A DNA stretch of 58,757 bases from an uncultured Mediterraneibacter sp. (GTDB taxonomy: Bacteria > Bacillota > Clostridia > Lachnospirales > Lachnospiraceae): NCBI GenBank assembly GCA_944375765.1, contig CALWAR010000081.1:1-58757 (forward strand), written 5' to 3'. Below are positions 23,726 to 32,671 of this stretch, piece after piece. Position 1 is the stretch's first letter. Each line of letters opens with the position of its first letter. The position numbers and the translations under genes are program-made. The notes beneath the pieces are model-generated. The model worked only from the letters and a program-made list of their open reading frames with translations, was not told the DNA's origin and made no database searches.

Positions 23726-24949
23726 CTAACTGCGGTAATCTGCATTGATATCGATGTATCCATGTGTCAGGTCGCATCCCCATGCTGCCGCCTCTACGTC
23801 TCCCTCTTTGATATCGGCGATCGCCGTTACTTTCGGCTGCGAGAGGATCTCTGTTGCTTTCTCCTCGCTGTAATCCAGCGCGACTCCGTTCTCGATGATC
23901 TTGAGTTTCCCTGCCTCGCTCTCGAAATAGAGATCCACTTTCTCCGGGTCAAACTGTGCTCCGGAATATCCCATCGCACACAGGATTCTTCCCCAGTTGG
24001 CGTCATGTCCTGCAATTGCCGCTTTGGTCAGGTTGGAGCAGACGATAGATTTGGCAAGTTTTTTCGCCTGTTCTTTTGTATCTGCCCCGGTAATTTTTAC
24101 CTCGAACAGTGCAGTCGCGCCCTCGCCGTCTCCTGCCATCTCTTTTGCAAGAGTCTCATTTACATAATGAAGGGCATTTTTAAACGCCTCGTACTCCCAC
24201 GTGCCATAGCGTATTTTTTCATTTTTGGCCGCTCCGTTTGCCAGCAGGAGAACGGTATCATTGGTGGATGTATCCCCGTCCACGGAGATCATATTGTATG
24301 TGTCTTCCACATCTTCGCTGAGTGCGGCCTGAAGCGCTTTTCTGGAAATTTTGGCGTCCGTTGTGATAAATGCCAGCATCGTGCACATGTTCGGGTGGAT
24401 CATGCCGGATCCTTTTGCCATTCCCCCGATAGTCACTGTCACATCGCCGATTTCTACCGTAACTGCCGCTTCTTTTTTCTTTGTATCTGTCGTCATGATT
24501 GCCTTCGCCGCCTGAGTCCCGCTCTCAAGATCCGGTTTTTTAGCTTCTGCCAGCTTACAGATTCCGTCTTTCACCCGGTCCATGGGAACCTGCATCCCGA
24601 TCACGCCTGTGGATCCGACTAAAACGCTCCTGGCGTCTACTCCCAGCGCCTTGGCCGCTTCTTCTGCCGTTTCCGCACAGTATCTCATGCCCTCTTCTCC
24701 GGTACACGCATTTGCAATACCGGAATTCACGATAACAGCCTGTGATTTCATGCCGCTGTCCACTACGTTTCTGTCCCATTTTACCGGCGCTGCTTTCACT
24801 ACGTTTGTCGTAAATGTGCCCGCCACTTTACACGGCTTCTCACTGTAGATAAGCGCCATGTCCGTGCGGTCCTGATATTTGATCCCCGCCGCTGCCGCTG
24901 CCGCCTCGAATCCTTTCGCCGCTGTCACTCCGCCTTCGATCTTCTGCAT
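23726..24949 (-). CDS. argJ: bifunctional ornithine acetyltransferase / N-acetylglutamate synthase
   Basis: A 407-aa ArgJ. The self-cleavage site is at NMCTML, with Thr190 as the new N-terminal nucleophile; the residue before it is Cys where many homologues have Ala. KGSGMIHPN, DGDTSTNDT and HDANWGRI motifs are intact. ArgJ transfers the acetyl group from N-acetylornithine to glutamate, making the linear pathway cyclic, and some forms also use acetyl-CoA. It lies between a GNAT acetyltransferase gene and argB in the operon. Confidence 0.96.
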   Translation of the reverse strand: MQKIEGGVTAAKGFEAAAAAAGIKYQDRTDMALIYSEKPCKVAGTFTTNVVKAAPVKWDRNVVDSGMKSQAVIVNSGIANACTGEEGMRYCAETAEEAAKALGVDARSVLVGSTGVIGMQVPMDRVKDGICKLAEAKKPDLESGTQAAKAIMTTDTKKKEAAVTVEIGDVTVTIGGMAKGSGMIHPNMCTMLAFITTDAKISRKALQAALSEDVEDTYNMISVDGDTSTNDTVLLLANGAAKNEKIRYGTWEYEAFKNALHYVNETLAKEMAGDGEGATALFEVKITGADTKEQAKKLAKSIVCSNLTKAAIAGHDANWGRILCAMGYSGAQFDPEKVDLYFESEAGKLKIIENGVALDYSEEKATEILSQPKVTAIADIKEGDVEAAAWGCDLTHGYIDINADYRS

Positions 24950-24968
24950 TTGTCATCCCTCTACTTTC

Positions 24969-25415
24969 TTATTGCTCATTAAAAGCTGTAATGTTTTTTT
25001 CATTTAATGTAAAATCATAGTAGTTCAAATCCAGACGCTCTGTCCATCCGATCGTATTCCAGAATGCATTTCCGATATCATTCTTTGTAAATGCGATGAG
25101 AGAAACCTTGTTGATCTTCTCTGCCTGCAATGCTTTCATCGCATGAACCACCATGTCGCGCCCTATCCCGTGCCGCCGGTACGCCTCATCCACGCATACA
25201 TGGTAGAGACATCCACGTCTCCCGTCATGACCACAGAGGATGCTTCCGACGATCTTCCCATCCTCGACTGCAACCACGCTGGTCGTTGGATTTCTCTTCA
25301 GGAACCGGCCCACTCCCTCTCTGGAATCATCGATGCTCCGGATCCCGAATCCGCGGATCTTTTTCCACAGGGCATAAACTTCGTCATAATCATCTGTTGT
25401 CATAACTCTTATCAT
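24969..25415 (-). CDS. GNAT acetyltransferase in the arginine operon
   Basis: A 148-aa GNAT-fold protein. Motif A (VDEAYRRHGIGRDMV, about 78-92) binds acetyl-CoA; CLYHVCVDE is the preceding strand, and NDIGNAFWNTIGWTERLD the C-terminal element. It starts 24 bases after argC and ends 20 bases before argJ, so it is firmly inside the arginine operon. It resembles the small YpeA-like GNATs; given the place, an N-acetylglutamate synthase of the short type that primes the ArgJ cycle is plausible, but a ribosomal or small-molecule acetyltransferase is not excluded by sequence. Confidence 0.85.
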   Translation of the reverse strand: MIRVMTTDDYDEVYALWKKIRGFGIRSIDDSREGVGRFLKRNPTTSVVAVEDGKIVGSILCGHDGRRGCLYHVCVDEAYRRHGIGRDMVVHAMKALQAEKINKVSLIAFTKNDIGNAFWNTIGWTERLDLNYYDFTLNEKNITAFNEQ

Positions 25416-25438
25416 AGTTGAATATTCCTTTCATCTTC

Positions 25439-26479
25439 CTAAGGGAACACTGGAACCAGTTCCAGGCCTTCGCTCTCTTCTAATCCAAACATCAGGTTCA
25501 TATTCTGCACCGCCTGTCCCGCAGCGCCTTTCACCAGATTATCGATAGCGCCCATCAGGATGATGCGTCCCGTCCTCGGGTCGATCTTAAAGCCGATGTC
25601 CACATAATTGCTGCCCTCCACCCATTTCGTCTCCGGGCAAACGTCTTTGTCAAGGACACGCACGAATTTTTCATTCCCATAATATTTGTCATAGACTGCT
25701 TTTACTTCTTCCCAGCTCACGTCTTCTGTGAGTTTTGCATATTCCGTGGCAAGGATTCCTCTGTTCATCGGTACGAGATGTGGGGTGAAGTTGAGCGTAA
25801 CTTTCTCTCCCGCCGCATATCCGAGCTGTTCTTCGATCTCAGGTGTATGCCGGTGCGTCGCCACACCATACGCCTTGATATTCTCATTTACCTCGCAGAA
25901 GAGATTCTGCACTTTCGCACCTCTTCCTGCCCCTGAGGTACCGGATTTGGCGTCGATGATCAGTGTGCTCATATCGATCAGCCCCTCTTTTGCAAGAGGG
26001 TATGCTGTCAGGATGGAGCAGGTCGTATAGCAGCCCGGATTCGCCACCAGTCTTGCTTTCCTCACGTCGTCCCGGTTGATCTCGCACAGCCCGTATACCG
26101 CCTCGTCAATGAACTGCGGAGCCTTGTGCCCGATCTTGTACCACTCTTCGTACACTTTCACGTCTTTCAGGCGAAAATCCGCACTCAGGTCAATGATCTT
26201 TGTCTTTGAGAGGATTTCTTCATTTACAAGAGATGCGCACAGCCCCTGAGGCGTCGCCGTGAAGATCACATCCACCTGGGACGAGAGCTCCTCCATATTG
26301 TCGTCCATGCAGACCGCATCCACAATCTGAAACATATTTCTGTATACATCCGCGTATTTCTGATCAATATAGCTTCTTGAGCCATACCATCTGATCTCTG
26401 CGTCCTTATGTCCCGATAATATTCTTACAAGCTCCCCGCCCGCATAGCCGGTGGCGCCGATAATGCCAACTTTGATCAT
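25439..26479 (-). CDS. argC: N-acetyl-gamma-glutamyl-phosphate reductase
   Basis: A 346-aa ArgC. GATGYAGGELVRIL at residues 8-21 is the NADP-binding loop; the catalytic Cys is in NPGCYTT (Cys near 148); HRHTPEIEEQL, FTPHLVPMNRGIL and SNYVDIGF complete the signature. It reduces N-acetylglutamyl phosphate to the semialdehyde. I used the ATG directly before IKVGIIGATG (26479), giving the family's length, preceded by AAAGGATAAAG; another ATG 27 bases upstream also has an AAGGA site and cannot be excluded. It is first in the operon, 88 bases after a promoter with two ARG boxes further upstream. Confidence 0.95.
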   Translation of the reverse strand: MIKVGIIGATGYAGGELVRILSGHKDAEIRWYGSRSYIDQKYADVYRNMFQIVDAVCMDDNMEELSSQVDVIFTATPQGLCASLVNEEILSKTKIIDLSADFRLKDVKVYEEWYKIGHKAPQFIDEAVYGLCEINRDDVRKARLVANPGCYTTCSILTAYPLAKEGLIDMSTLIIDAKSGTSGAGRGAKVQNLFCEVNENIKAYGVATHRHTPEIEEQLGYAAGEKVTLNFTPHLVPMNRGILATEYAKLTEDVSWEEVKAVYDKYYGNEKFVRVLDKDVCPETKWVEGSNYVDIGFKIDPRTGRIILMGAIDNLVKGAAGQAVQNMNLMFGLEESEGLELVPVFP

Positions 26480-26566
26480 ATCTTTATCCTTTCCGTGTAT
26501 ACTCATAAATCTTCCTTTTTTAACCTGATGAATACTGCTGCAGAATTCTTTACATTTCAGTTTTCT

Positions 26567-26595
26567 ATGATATACCTCATTTCGCAGGAAGTAAA
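26567..26595 (-). promoter_or_regulatory. promoter of the arginine operon
   Basis: Minus strand: TTTACT (26590-26595), 17-base spacer, TATCAT (26567-26572). It lies 88 bases ahead of argC and 30-60 bases downstream of the paired ARG boxes at 26625-26659. Confidence 0.55.
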
Positions 26596-26624
26596 GCATT
26601 TCATAAACAAATATGAATGATACT

Positions 26625-26659
26625 TGCATAATAATACATCTTTTTTGCATATTATGCAA
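26625..26659. promoter_or_regulatory. paired ArgR operator (ARG boxes) upstream of argC
   Basis: Two adjacent AT-rich palindromes: TGCATAATAATACA (26625-26638) and the perfect TTGCATATTATGCAA (26645-26659). Their centres are about 20 bases apart, two helical turns, the classic spacing for an ArgR hexamer. The same TGCAT-(AT)n-ATGCA sequence and spacing recur upstream of argG in this window, which is the main support. The rest of 26480-26898 holds the argC promoter and the proA terminator and no gene. Confidence 0.7.
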
Positions 26660-26773
26660 GTATTATTTATATATATTCGCCCTTCATTGCTCATTTCTCT
26701 AATCATACAAAGATTAAATATGCAAAGGGAAAGGCAGAAGATGATCTGTTTCTTTCGGGCACAATCCCTATAA

Positions 26774-26827
26774 AATATTCAGGCGGAGCGTCAGAAGTTT
26801 TAACCTCTGATGCTCCGCCTGAATATT
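26774..26827 (-). terminator. strong hairpin terminator after proA
   Basis: Inverted repeat with 24-base arms carrying AATATTCAGGCGGAGC on one side and its complement on the other, two imperfect positions, and a 6-base TTTTAA/TTAAAA loop. On the minus strand it is followed by TTTTATAG. It lies 72 bases beyond proA and its AT-rich flanks could also stop transcription from the opposite direction. Confidence 0.75.
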
Positions 26828-26898
26828 ATAAATCCTTTATTTATCGGAATACAGTATATATATGTCGCAAGAGTCAATATACTATAACTGCAAACTTA

Positions 26899-28152
26899 TC
26901 ACTTCCGGATCTGCCCGTTCCCGGAGATGATATATTTTGTCGTGGTCAGCGCCTTGAGCCCCATCGGTCCTCTTGCATGGAGCTTCTGCGTGCTGATGCC
27001 GATCTCCGCTCCGAATCCGAACTCAAATCCGTCGGTAAATCTGGTGGATGCGTTCACATACACTGCCGCCGCATCGATCTCATCCTGAAATTTCAATGCA
27101 TTATTATAATCTTTCGTAATAATAGACTCGGAATGACCGGTATTATACTTATTGATATGCGCGATCGCCTCATCGATGGAATCCACGATCCTCACGGATA
27201 TAATGGCGTCCAGATACTCTGTACCCCAGTCTTCTTCTGTTGCCGGAACGATCTCCTTACAGATTTCCCGCGCCCTTTCATCACCGCGGATCTCCACATC
27301 ATGATTCTTTAACTTCTGTACGATCTGCGGAACCACTGCTACTGCGATCCCGCTGTGGACTACAAGAGATTCGCAGGCATTACACACGCCCATACGCTGT
27401 GTCTTTGCATTCTCCACAATGTCAGACGCCATCCGTATATCAGCCGTCTCATCTACATAGACATGGCAGTTTCCCGTTCCGGTCTCGATCACCGGAACCG
27501 TACTGTTCTCTACAACATTTGCGATAAGCCCTGCGCCGCCTCTCGGGATCAGGACGTCGATACTTCCGTGCATTTTCATCATTTCATTCACAACATCCCG
27601 GCTTGTGTCTTCTACAAGCACGACCAGATCCTGACAGAGTCTCTCCTTGCGCAGTCCCGTCTTGATCGCGCGCACGACCGCCTGATTGGAATGGATCGCG
27701 TCACTTCCGCCTCGCAGGATAACTGCATTTCCCGTCTTAAAGCACAGTCCGAAAGCGTCTGCCGTCACATTCGGACGGGACTCATAGATGATTCCCACAA
27801 CGCCGAGCGGCACTCTCTTCTGCCCGATCCGAAGACCATTCGGCCTCGTCCTCATATACAAGACTTCGCCGACCGGATCATCGAGTCCGGCAATCTGCTT
27901 TAATCCCTCTGCCATATCCGCGATCCTCTTTTCCGAGAGAGCCAGTCTGTCGATCAGGGACTGCCTGATCCCTTTCTCTCTTGCCGCCGCAAGATCCTTT
28001 TCATTCTCTTCCAGGATCATCTCCTGCTGTGAGATCAGTTCGTCGGCTACCGAAAGAAGTCCTCTGTTTTTCTCTGTAGTTCCCAGCTTAGCCGCCTCTG
28101 TAGCAGCGCTTTTTGCACGTCGTGTAAGCATTTCCATGTATGTTTCTTCCAT
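26899..28152 (-). CDS. proA: gamma-glutamyl phosphate reductase
   Basis: A 417-aa ProA of the aldehyde dehydrogenase superfamily. The catalytic Cys257 is in [19 protein letters not shown] and [11 protein letters not shown] are typical, and [25 protein letters not shown] forms the conserved end. It makes glutamate semialdehyde for proline synthesis. AAAGGAGAG precedes the start. The partner glutamate kinase proB is not adjacent, which is uncommon; it must lie elsewhere. Terminated by a strong hairpin. Confidence 0.96.
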   Translation of the reverse strand: MEETYMEMLTRRAKSAATEAAKLGTTEKNRGLLSVADELISQQEMILEENEKDLAAAREKGIRQSLIDRLALSEKRIADMAEGLKQIAGLDDPVGEVLYMRTRPNGLRIGQKRVPLGVVGIIYESRPNVTADAFGLCFKTGNAVILRGGSDAIHSNQAVVRAIKTGLRKERLCQDLVVLVEDTSRDVVNEMMKMHGSIDVLIPRGGAGLIANVVENSTVPVIETGTGNCHVYVDETADIRMASDIVENAKTQRMGVCNACESLVVHSGIAVAVVPQIVQKLKNHDVEIRGDERAREICKEIVPATEEDWGTEYLDAIISVRIVDSIDEAIAHINKYNTGHSESIITKDYNNALKFQDEIDAAAVYVNASTRFTDGFEFGFGAEIGISTQKLHARGPMGLKALTTTKYIISGNGQIRK

Positions 28153-28397
28153 TGTGCTCTCCTTTCATTTAGTTCACACTGTGGTTTTTTTGCACATGTC
28201 ATGCATCTGCTGTTCCCTATTGTATCATCAAACATAGATTTCTGCCACCGTTTACGTTACGGGGAATCTTAATATTTTCATAAGACCGCATCGTCCATAT
28301 CCGTACAGTCCCATCGATCGGACAGGGGAAAGATTCTCTTTCCCCTGTCTGCTTTATGGCCCGGGCCAGGGCCCGGATCAGGTACTCTGCTTCGCCC

Positions 28398-28610
28398 CTA
28401 CACCTTGATCCGCTCTGCGACTTCATGTCCGAGAACCAGTCTGACGTCCTGCGCTCCGATGATCACACTGTCGCGGCACTGCTGGATCACCTGGATCGTA
28501 CTGCCCTCTTCCACATGGCGGCTATGCAGGAATTCGAGTATATCCGGCAGTCCGAACATCCACTTGACTGTATAAGACTCTCCCGGTCTTGCATTTGATA
28601 ACGCCTGCAT
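28398..28610 (-). CDS. FeoA-like SH3-domain protein
   Basis: A 70-aa protein with the FeoA fold pattern: MQALSNARPGESYTVKWMFG, LEFLHSRHVEEGSTIQVIQQ and IIGAQDVRLVLGHEVAERIKV. FeoA domains assist the ferrous iron transporter FeoB or form the C-terminal domain of DtxR-family regulators. No feoB is beside it, so it may act in trans or as a separate regulator. AGGAGGG ribosome site and a clear promoter precede it, so it is a monocistronic unit. Confidence 0.8.
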   Translation of the reverse strand: MQALSNARPGESYTVKWMFGLPDILEFLHSRHVEEGSTIQVIQQCRDSVIIGAQDVRLVLGHEVAERIKV

Positions 28611-28629
28611 GATATCCCTCCTTTTCTTA

Positions 28630-28659
28630 ATTTTAGGGAACCCATGCCGGGTTAGTCAA
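28630..28659 (-). promoter_or_regulatory. promoter of the FeoA-like gene with spacer palindrome
   Basis: Minus strand: TTGACT (28654-28659), 18-base spacer, TAAAAT (28630-28635), 20 bases before the gene start. The spacer contains AACCC-ggcat-GGGTT (28639-28653), a perfect inverted repeat placed where a repressor would block RNA polymerase. Metal-dependent regulation by a DtxR- or Fur-type protein is inference. Confidence 0.6.
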
Positions 28660-28784
28660 TCGCAATCTTTGTTGCATAAAGGCTACATCTGTAAGGTCTG
28701 CCGCACCCCGGATCGAAAGTATTCCCGCATTACCGTTATCCTGCCCTCTCCGGTTCAGGATAATGTGCCCGTAAATGATAAATT

Positions 28785-29150
28785 TTACACAATATGCTCT
28801 GCCGCGTACATTCCCGCCGTCACACCCGCCAGACAGCAGACGACACTCAGAACGATATACAGAAGCGACATTTTAATATGTCCCTGTTCCATCAGAGTAT
28901 AAGCCTCCAGCGAAAAGGTGGAAAATGTCGTAAATCCTCCGCATACCCCTGTCTTAAGGAACAGGACGGCATTCTGAGGGAGTCCTTTTCCCGCCGCGGC
29001 TCCGGCAATGATACCGATGGCCAGCGCTCCCAGTATATTCGTGAGCAGCGTAAGCACGGGAAAGCTGCCTTTAAAGGGAATCAGGCTGATAGCATATCTG
29101 AGCATTGCGCCAAGAGCTCCGCCAAGTCCGACGCACATAAATCCAGCCAT
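28785..29150 (-). CDS. crcB: CrcB/Fluc fluoride channel
   Basis: A 121-aa protein with four membrane segments. GGALGAMLRYAIS (about 9-21), TLLTNILGALAIG (Asn of the pore) and GVCGGFTTFSTFSLE (the Phe/Thr track) are the Fluc hallmarks. These channels export fluoride as antiparallel dimers. Only one copy is here, so it would form a homodimer, unlike the tandem pairs of many Gram-positives. I looked for a fluoride riboswitch upstream and found none; it follows the nitroreductase gene by 4 bases and is probably co-transcribed with it. Confidence 0.93.
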   Translation of the reverse strand: MAGFMCVGLGGALGAMLRYAISLIPFKGSFPVLTLLTNILGALAIGIIAGAAAGKGLPQNAVLFLKTGVCGGFTTFSTFSLEAYTLMEQGHIKMSLLYIVLSVVCCLAGVTAGMYAAEHIV

Positions 29151-29154
29151 TACG

Positions 29155-29679
29155 CTACCTCACATAAACGATATAATCGTCTTTTCTCGGCTTTGCCTGC
29201 GGCACTGCCCCGTCTGCGGGATATCCGAGGATACAGTGTCCGACGCCGATATAGTCTCCCTCGATCCCCCATTTCCTGAGAAGCTCTTTTCCTTCTTCCG
29301 AGTCAAACACTTCTCTCGCGCGGTGGATCCAGCAGGATCCTACTCCTGTGGCATACGCTGCGTTCATCAGGTTGCCCAGCACAAGAGAACCGTCCTCCAC
29401 ACAGGTATTGCGGTTTTTATCTGCAAGCACCACGAGGACCGTCGGCGCCCCGTAAAACGGATCGGAGTCAGAGCCCAGATATTTTGCGTTCAGTTTTGAC
29501 AGACAGTCTCTCGTCTCCTTATCCTGTACCACCACGATCTTCGGAGACTGCATTCCCATCCCTGTAGGAGCATAGATTCCCGCCTCAAGGATCTTCTGCA
29601 GTTCTTCCTCTTTGATCTGCTCCGGTTTGTATGCACGGATACTTCTTCTCTCTTTTAAGTCTTTTAATGTTGATTCCAT
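29155..29679 (-). CDS. nitroreductase-family flavoprotein
   Basis: A 174-aa FMN-dependent nitroreductase. ERRSIRAYKPEQI at the start forms the FMN phosphate site; PTGMGMQSPKIVVVQD, NLMNAAYATGVGSCWIHRA and IGVGHCILGYPAD are standard. Such enzymes reduce nitro compounds, quinones or flavins with NAD(P)H. Physiological substrate unknown. AGGAGG precedes the start. Directly upstream of crcB. Confidence 0.9.
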   Translation of the reverse strand: MESTLKDLKERRSIRAYKPEQIKEEELQKILEAGIYAPTGMGMQSPKIVVVQDKETRDCLSKLNAKYLGSDSDPFYGAPTVLVVLADKNRNTCVEDGSLVLGNLMNAAYATGVGSCWIHRAREVFDSEEGKELLRKWGIEGDYIGVGHCILGYPADGAVPQAKPRKDDYIVYVR

Positions 29680-29796
29680 GTTTGCCTCCTCCTTTAAGTC
29701 ATAGATCCTGCCGCAAACAGCAGGGTATCAGACCGACCTCTTCTGCCGTCCCTGTCCTCCTCTTATTCCAGACTGGCAAAGAACATCTCATAGAGA

Positions 29797-30978
29797 TCAT
29801 CCTCTCGCATTCTTGTAAATCTGGTACATATCTTCTTTGTCAAGTTTCTTGATACAGCCGATGGCGCGCCTGCCGAAATGACTGCATTTCTCCGCCAGTT
29901 CTTTCATCTGCTCCTCACTGAGCTCGATTCCCATATCCCGGATGCTCACCGGCATATCAAGAGCCCGGTAAAAGTCTTCCATTGCCTCTATGCCTTTTAC
30001 CGCCGTCATCGCGTCGTCCGCTTCCGGCTCCACGCCCATGACATTGACCGCGAACTTTGCGAAACGCTTCGGAGCCGCATCCATCACGTAGCGCGCCCAG
30101 CTTCCCCAGACCGCCGCAAGGCCGGCGCCGTGGGCCACGTCGAACATACCGCCAAGTTCATGTTCCAGCTGATGGCTGGCCCAGTCGCCGCCGTCCGTCC
30201 CGCATCCGGTCAGACCGTTGTGGGAAAGGCTTCCGGCCCACATTACCTCTGCCCTGGCGTTGTAATTGTCCGGTTCTTTCATCAGGATCTTTGCATGTTT
30301 CATCACTGTGCGGAGCAGATGTTCACTGATACCGTCCGTCAGTTCCATGTTGTCACAATGATTGAAATAGCGCTCCATTGTGTGCATCATAATATCAACG
30401 CACCCGCTGGCGGTCTGATATCCCGGCAGCGTCATGGTCAGTTCCGGATCCATAACGGCAAAGCGCACTCTTCCATAGTCGCTGCTGTAGCCCCGTTTCA
30501 GCCATCCGTTTTCATTCGTTATAACAGAAGAATCGCTCATCTCCGATCCTGCCGCTGCGATCGTCAGGACCACACCGATCGGGAGACAGCCCTCTGCTGT
30601 CCGTTTCTTATCATAGAAATCCCATACGTCGCCGCCATTTGCCACGCCGTAACCGATCGCTTTTGCAGAATCGATCACACTGCCTCCGCCCACGGCGAGG
30701 ATAAAATCTGCATTTTCCTTTTTGCAGAGCTCGACCCCCTCATACACAAGAGACAGCCGTGGATTCGGTACGACTCCTCCCAGAGACACATAAGTGATCC
30801 CCGCCTCGTCAAGAGAACGGTATATGCGCTCCAGCAGCCCGCTTCTTACCACACTGCCGCTTCCGTAGTGGACGAGTACTTTCCGGCAGCCCTGCTCTGA
30901 TACGAGCTGCCCGGTCTGGTCTTCGGTTCCTTTTCCAAACACGACTTTTGTCGGTGTGTAATACTGAAAGTTCTCCAT
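29797..30978 (-). CDS. iron-containing alcohol dehydrogenase, butanol dehydrogenase-like
   Basis: A 393-aa group III dehydrogenase. ILAVGGGSVIDSAKAIGYG near residue 95 is the nucleotide-binding signature; metal ligands are expected in GCVDIMMHTMERYF and HQLEHELGGMFDVAHGAGLA. Closest in style to NADH-dependent butanol dehydrogenases (YqhD/BdhA group: MENFQYYTPTKVVFGKG). It reduces aldehydes to alcohols at the end of fermentation. I used ATG 30978 after AAAAGGAGATGG; an upstream start adds 8 residues. Confidence 0.92.
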   Translation of the reverse strand: MENFQYYTPTKVVFGKGTEDQTGQLVSEQGCRKVLVHYGSGSVVRSGLLERIYRSLDEAGITYVSLGGVVPNPRLSLVYEGVELCKKENADFILAVGGGSVIDSAKAIGYGVANGGDVWDFYDKKRTAEGCLPIGVVLTIAAAGSEMSDSSVITNENGWLKRGYSSDYGRVRFAVMDPELTMTLPGYQTASGCVDIMMHTMERYFNHCDNMELTDGISEHLLRTVMKHAKILMKEPDNYNARAEVMWAGSLSHNGLTGCGTDGGDWASHQLEHELGGMFDVAHGAGLAAVWGSWARYVMDAAPKRFAKFAVNVMGVEPEADDAMTAVKGIEAMEDFYRALDMPVSIRDMGIELSEEQMKELAEKCSHFGRRAIGCIKKLDKEDMYQIYKNARG

Positions 30979-31052
30979 ACATCCATCTCCTTTTCCTGTC
31001 ATCCTGCTGCACTTTTTATAACGCTTTCCGACAGCGCTCTCTGCCTGCCAGG

Positions 31053-31583
31053 CTATACGATTTCAATCTGGCACATCTTCATTGCCTCCGCCGCCTGTTC
31101 ATGGCTCTGAGGCGTCACGCCCGCGCAGCACGAAATGTCTGCCTCGATCGGCACTTCCGGTACATATGCCTTCAAAAGCAGCGCATTCGAGATCACACAG
31201 ATGTCCGTACACAGCCCGATCAGCGTGATCTTTTCAACCGGCTCCGCAGTTTCATTTAACTGCTTTACATATTCGCCCAGTTCCACACTTCCGAACGTGG
31301 GCTTATCGATAATTCTGACCTCCGGTCTGTTCTTGAGAGCTTCTTCCACTTCTCTGTTGATCTGCCATCCTGGCGTATCTTTCACACAGTGCACGACCGG
31401 AAGATGCTTCCCCTCTGCGCTCTCAAGATAATTCTCCGCGTGAGTATCTCGCGTAGCAATCACCTTCCCGTCAAACTGACGGATCTTCTCCACGACATTC
31501 GGGACGATCGCAACGGCTTCTTTCGTGCCCAGAGATCCGTCGATAAAATCTTTCTGCATATCTACAACTACAAGTATGTTCAT
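31053..31583 (-). CDS. nicotinamidase/isochorismatase-family cysteine hydrolase
   Basis: A 176-aa hydrolase with the triad Asp8 (VVDMQKDF), Lys94 (DKPTFGS) and Cys129 (GLCTDICV). ATRDTHAENYLESAEGKHLP matches PncA-like metal-binding residues (Asp46, His48, His60). The most likely reaction is nicotinamide to nicotinate in NAD salvage; other isochorismatase-like amidases look similar. Same strand and close to the alcohol dehydrogenase gene. Confidence 0.87.
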   Translation of the reverse strand: MNILVVVDMQKDFIDGSLGTKEAVAIVPNVVEKIRQFDGKVIATRDTHAENYLESAEGKHLPVVHCVKDTPGWQINREVEEALKNRPEVRIIDKPTFGSVELGEYVKQLNETAEPVEKITLIGLCTDICVISNALLLKAYVPEVPIEADISCCAGVTPQSHEQAAEAMKMCQIEIV

Positions 31584-31636
31584 TCTGCTTCTCCTTTCCT
31601 AATCCTGCCGCACATTGCGCGGCATTATGCTATACC

Positions 31637-32491
31637 TTATCTGTATTTCAGATCATAATAGAAGATATACTGCTGCATCACTCCTGCGCATCCTTTGTAT
31701 CTCTCAAACGGAAATCCGGCGGGATAATGAAGCTCCAGCACTTTCTTAATATGGGTATCCACCGGGAATGCGTCCATCTGGTGCAGGGCGAACAGACAGA
31801 TACAGTCTGCCACCTTGCCGCCGATGCCGGAAAGCCGCATAAGCTCTGTGCGGGCTTCTTTATATCCCATTCCTTTCAGTGCATCCAGATCGATCTCGCC
31901 CCCGGTGATCATCTTCGCCGTCTGACAGATATATTTACTTCGGTATCCCAGTTTCAGTTCTCTCAATTCCTCTTCTGTCGCCCGGGAGAGTTCCTCAGCC
32001 CGGGGAAATGTGTAATACGTCCCTCCGTCCGGCGTTTCACGTCTCTTTCCATACCTTTCGCTGAGCGTCCGGATCAGGCCTTTGATACGGGGAATATTGT
32101 TCTGCTGGGAGAGGATAAATGTAATGATCATCTCCCATACATCCTGCCTGAGAATGCGGATACCGCTCCCGAACCCGGCGGCGCTTTTCAGATAGTCATC
32201 CGCCTCATCGATCAGACCAATATAATCGGAATAAGGCGCTGAAAGATCAAAATACTCTTTCCAGAATGTTTCATATTCTTCCTGCGTACAGTACAGGACC
32301 GTCTCTCCGTTTGCATGTGCATTTCCATCTCTGCCCGCTGTCTCCGCCGGATCCCCCCTGATCCCGATCTTCAGATACCTGCTGCCCGCCAGCAGCTCAT
32401 ATGTATCCTCCGAGACAGCATCCAGCCGGAAACACTGCCCGGACTCACAGATCTGCGGAATGGAGAAACAGTTATTCTCTATCGTAACCAT
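31637..32491 (-). CDS. OGG1-type 8-oxoguanine DNA glycosylase
   Basis: A 284-aa HhH-GPD glycosylase. The N-terminal domain starts MVTIENNCFSIPQICESGQCFR; the helix-hairpin-helix LSGIGGKVADCICLFAL carries the catalytic Lys226, and VDTHIKKV the catalytic Asp245 (numbered from the ATG). KVADCICL is shared with eukaryotic OGG1, so this is the OGG1-like bacterial form, also common in clostridia, rather than MutM. It excises 8-oxoguanine opposite C and cuts the strand. An in-frame GTG 12 bases upstream is an alternative start. Confidence 0.92.
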   Translation of the reverse strand: MVTIENNCFSIPQICESGQCFRLDAVSEDTYELLAGSRYLKIGIRGDPAETAGRDGNAHANGETVLYCTQEEYETFWKEYFDLSAPYSDYIGLIDEADDYLKSAAGFGSGIRILRQDVWEMIITFILSQQNNIPRIKGLIRTLSERYGKRRETPDGGTYYTFPRAEELSRATEEELRELKLGYRSKYICQTAKMITGGEIDLDALKGMGYKEARTELMRLSGIGGKVADCICLFALHQMDAFPVDTHIKKVLELHYPAGFPFERYKGCAGVMQQYIFYYDLKYR

Positions 32492-32628
32492 GCTGTCTTC
32501 CACTTTCTGTCATACTATCCATAATTCCTGCGTTTAACGTGATTATAGCACGATTCTCCGTTTCAAAAAAGTATGAAAAGCCTCCGGAAGCAGCATCCGG
32601 CATAGTTTTTGGTCCCACAGACAGAAAG

Positions 32629-32665
32629 ACAGCAGCAGGTGGAGATTATTCCTGCCTGCTGCTGT
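32629..32665 (-). terminator. hairpin after the CcdA-TlpA gene
   Basis: Perfect 11-base stem ACAGCAGCAGG (32629-32639) with CCTGCTGCTGT (32655-32665), 15-base loop, followed on the minus strand by CTTTCT. It begins 7 bases past the stop of the CcdA-TlpA fusion. The weak T-run makes it a moderate terminator. Confidence 0.6.
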
Positions 32666-32671
32666 ACGTTC

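Noticed and set aside
28310..28397. GACAGGGGAAAG/CTTTCCCCTGTC hairpin and a GGCCCGGGCC block downstream of the feoA-like gene
   Set aside because: Both pair well, but no T-run follows on the gene's strand, so I did not call a terminator with confidence.
28611..29797. Search for a fluoride riboswitch near crcB
   Set aside because: Neither upstream of crcB nor of the nitroreductase gene is the conserved fluoride-aptamer core visible.
29878..30900. 340-codon open frame antisense to the iron alcohol dehydrogenase
   Set aside because: Rich in His, Arg and Cys as expected of the reverse strand of a GC-biased gene; no family likeness.
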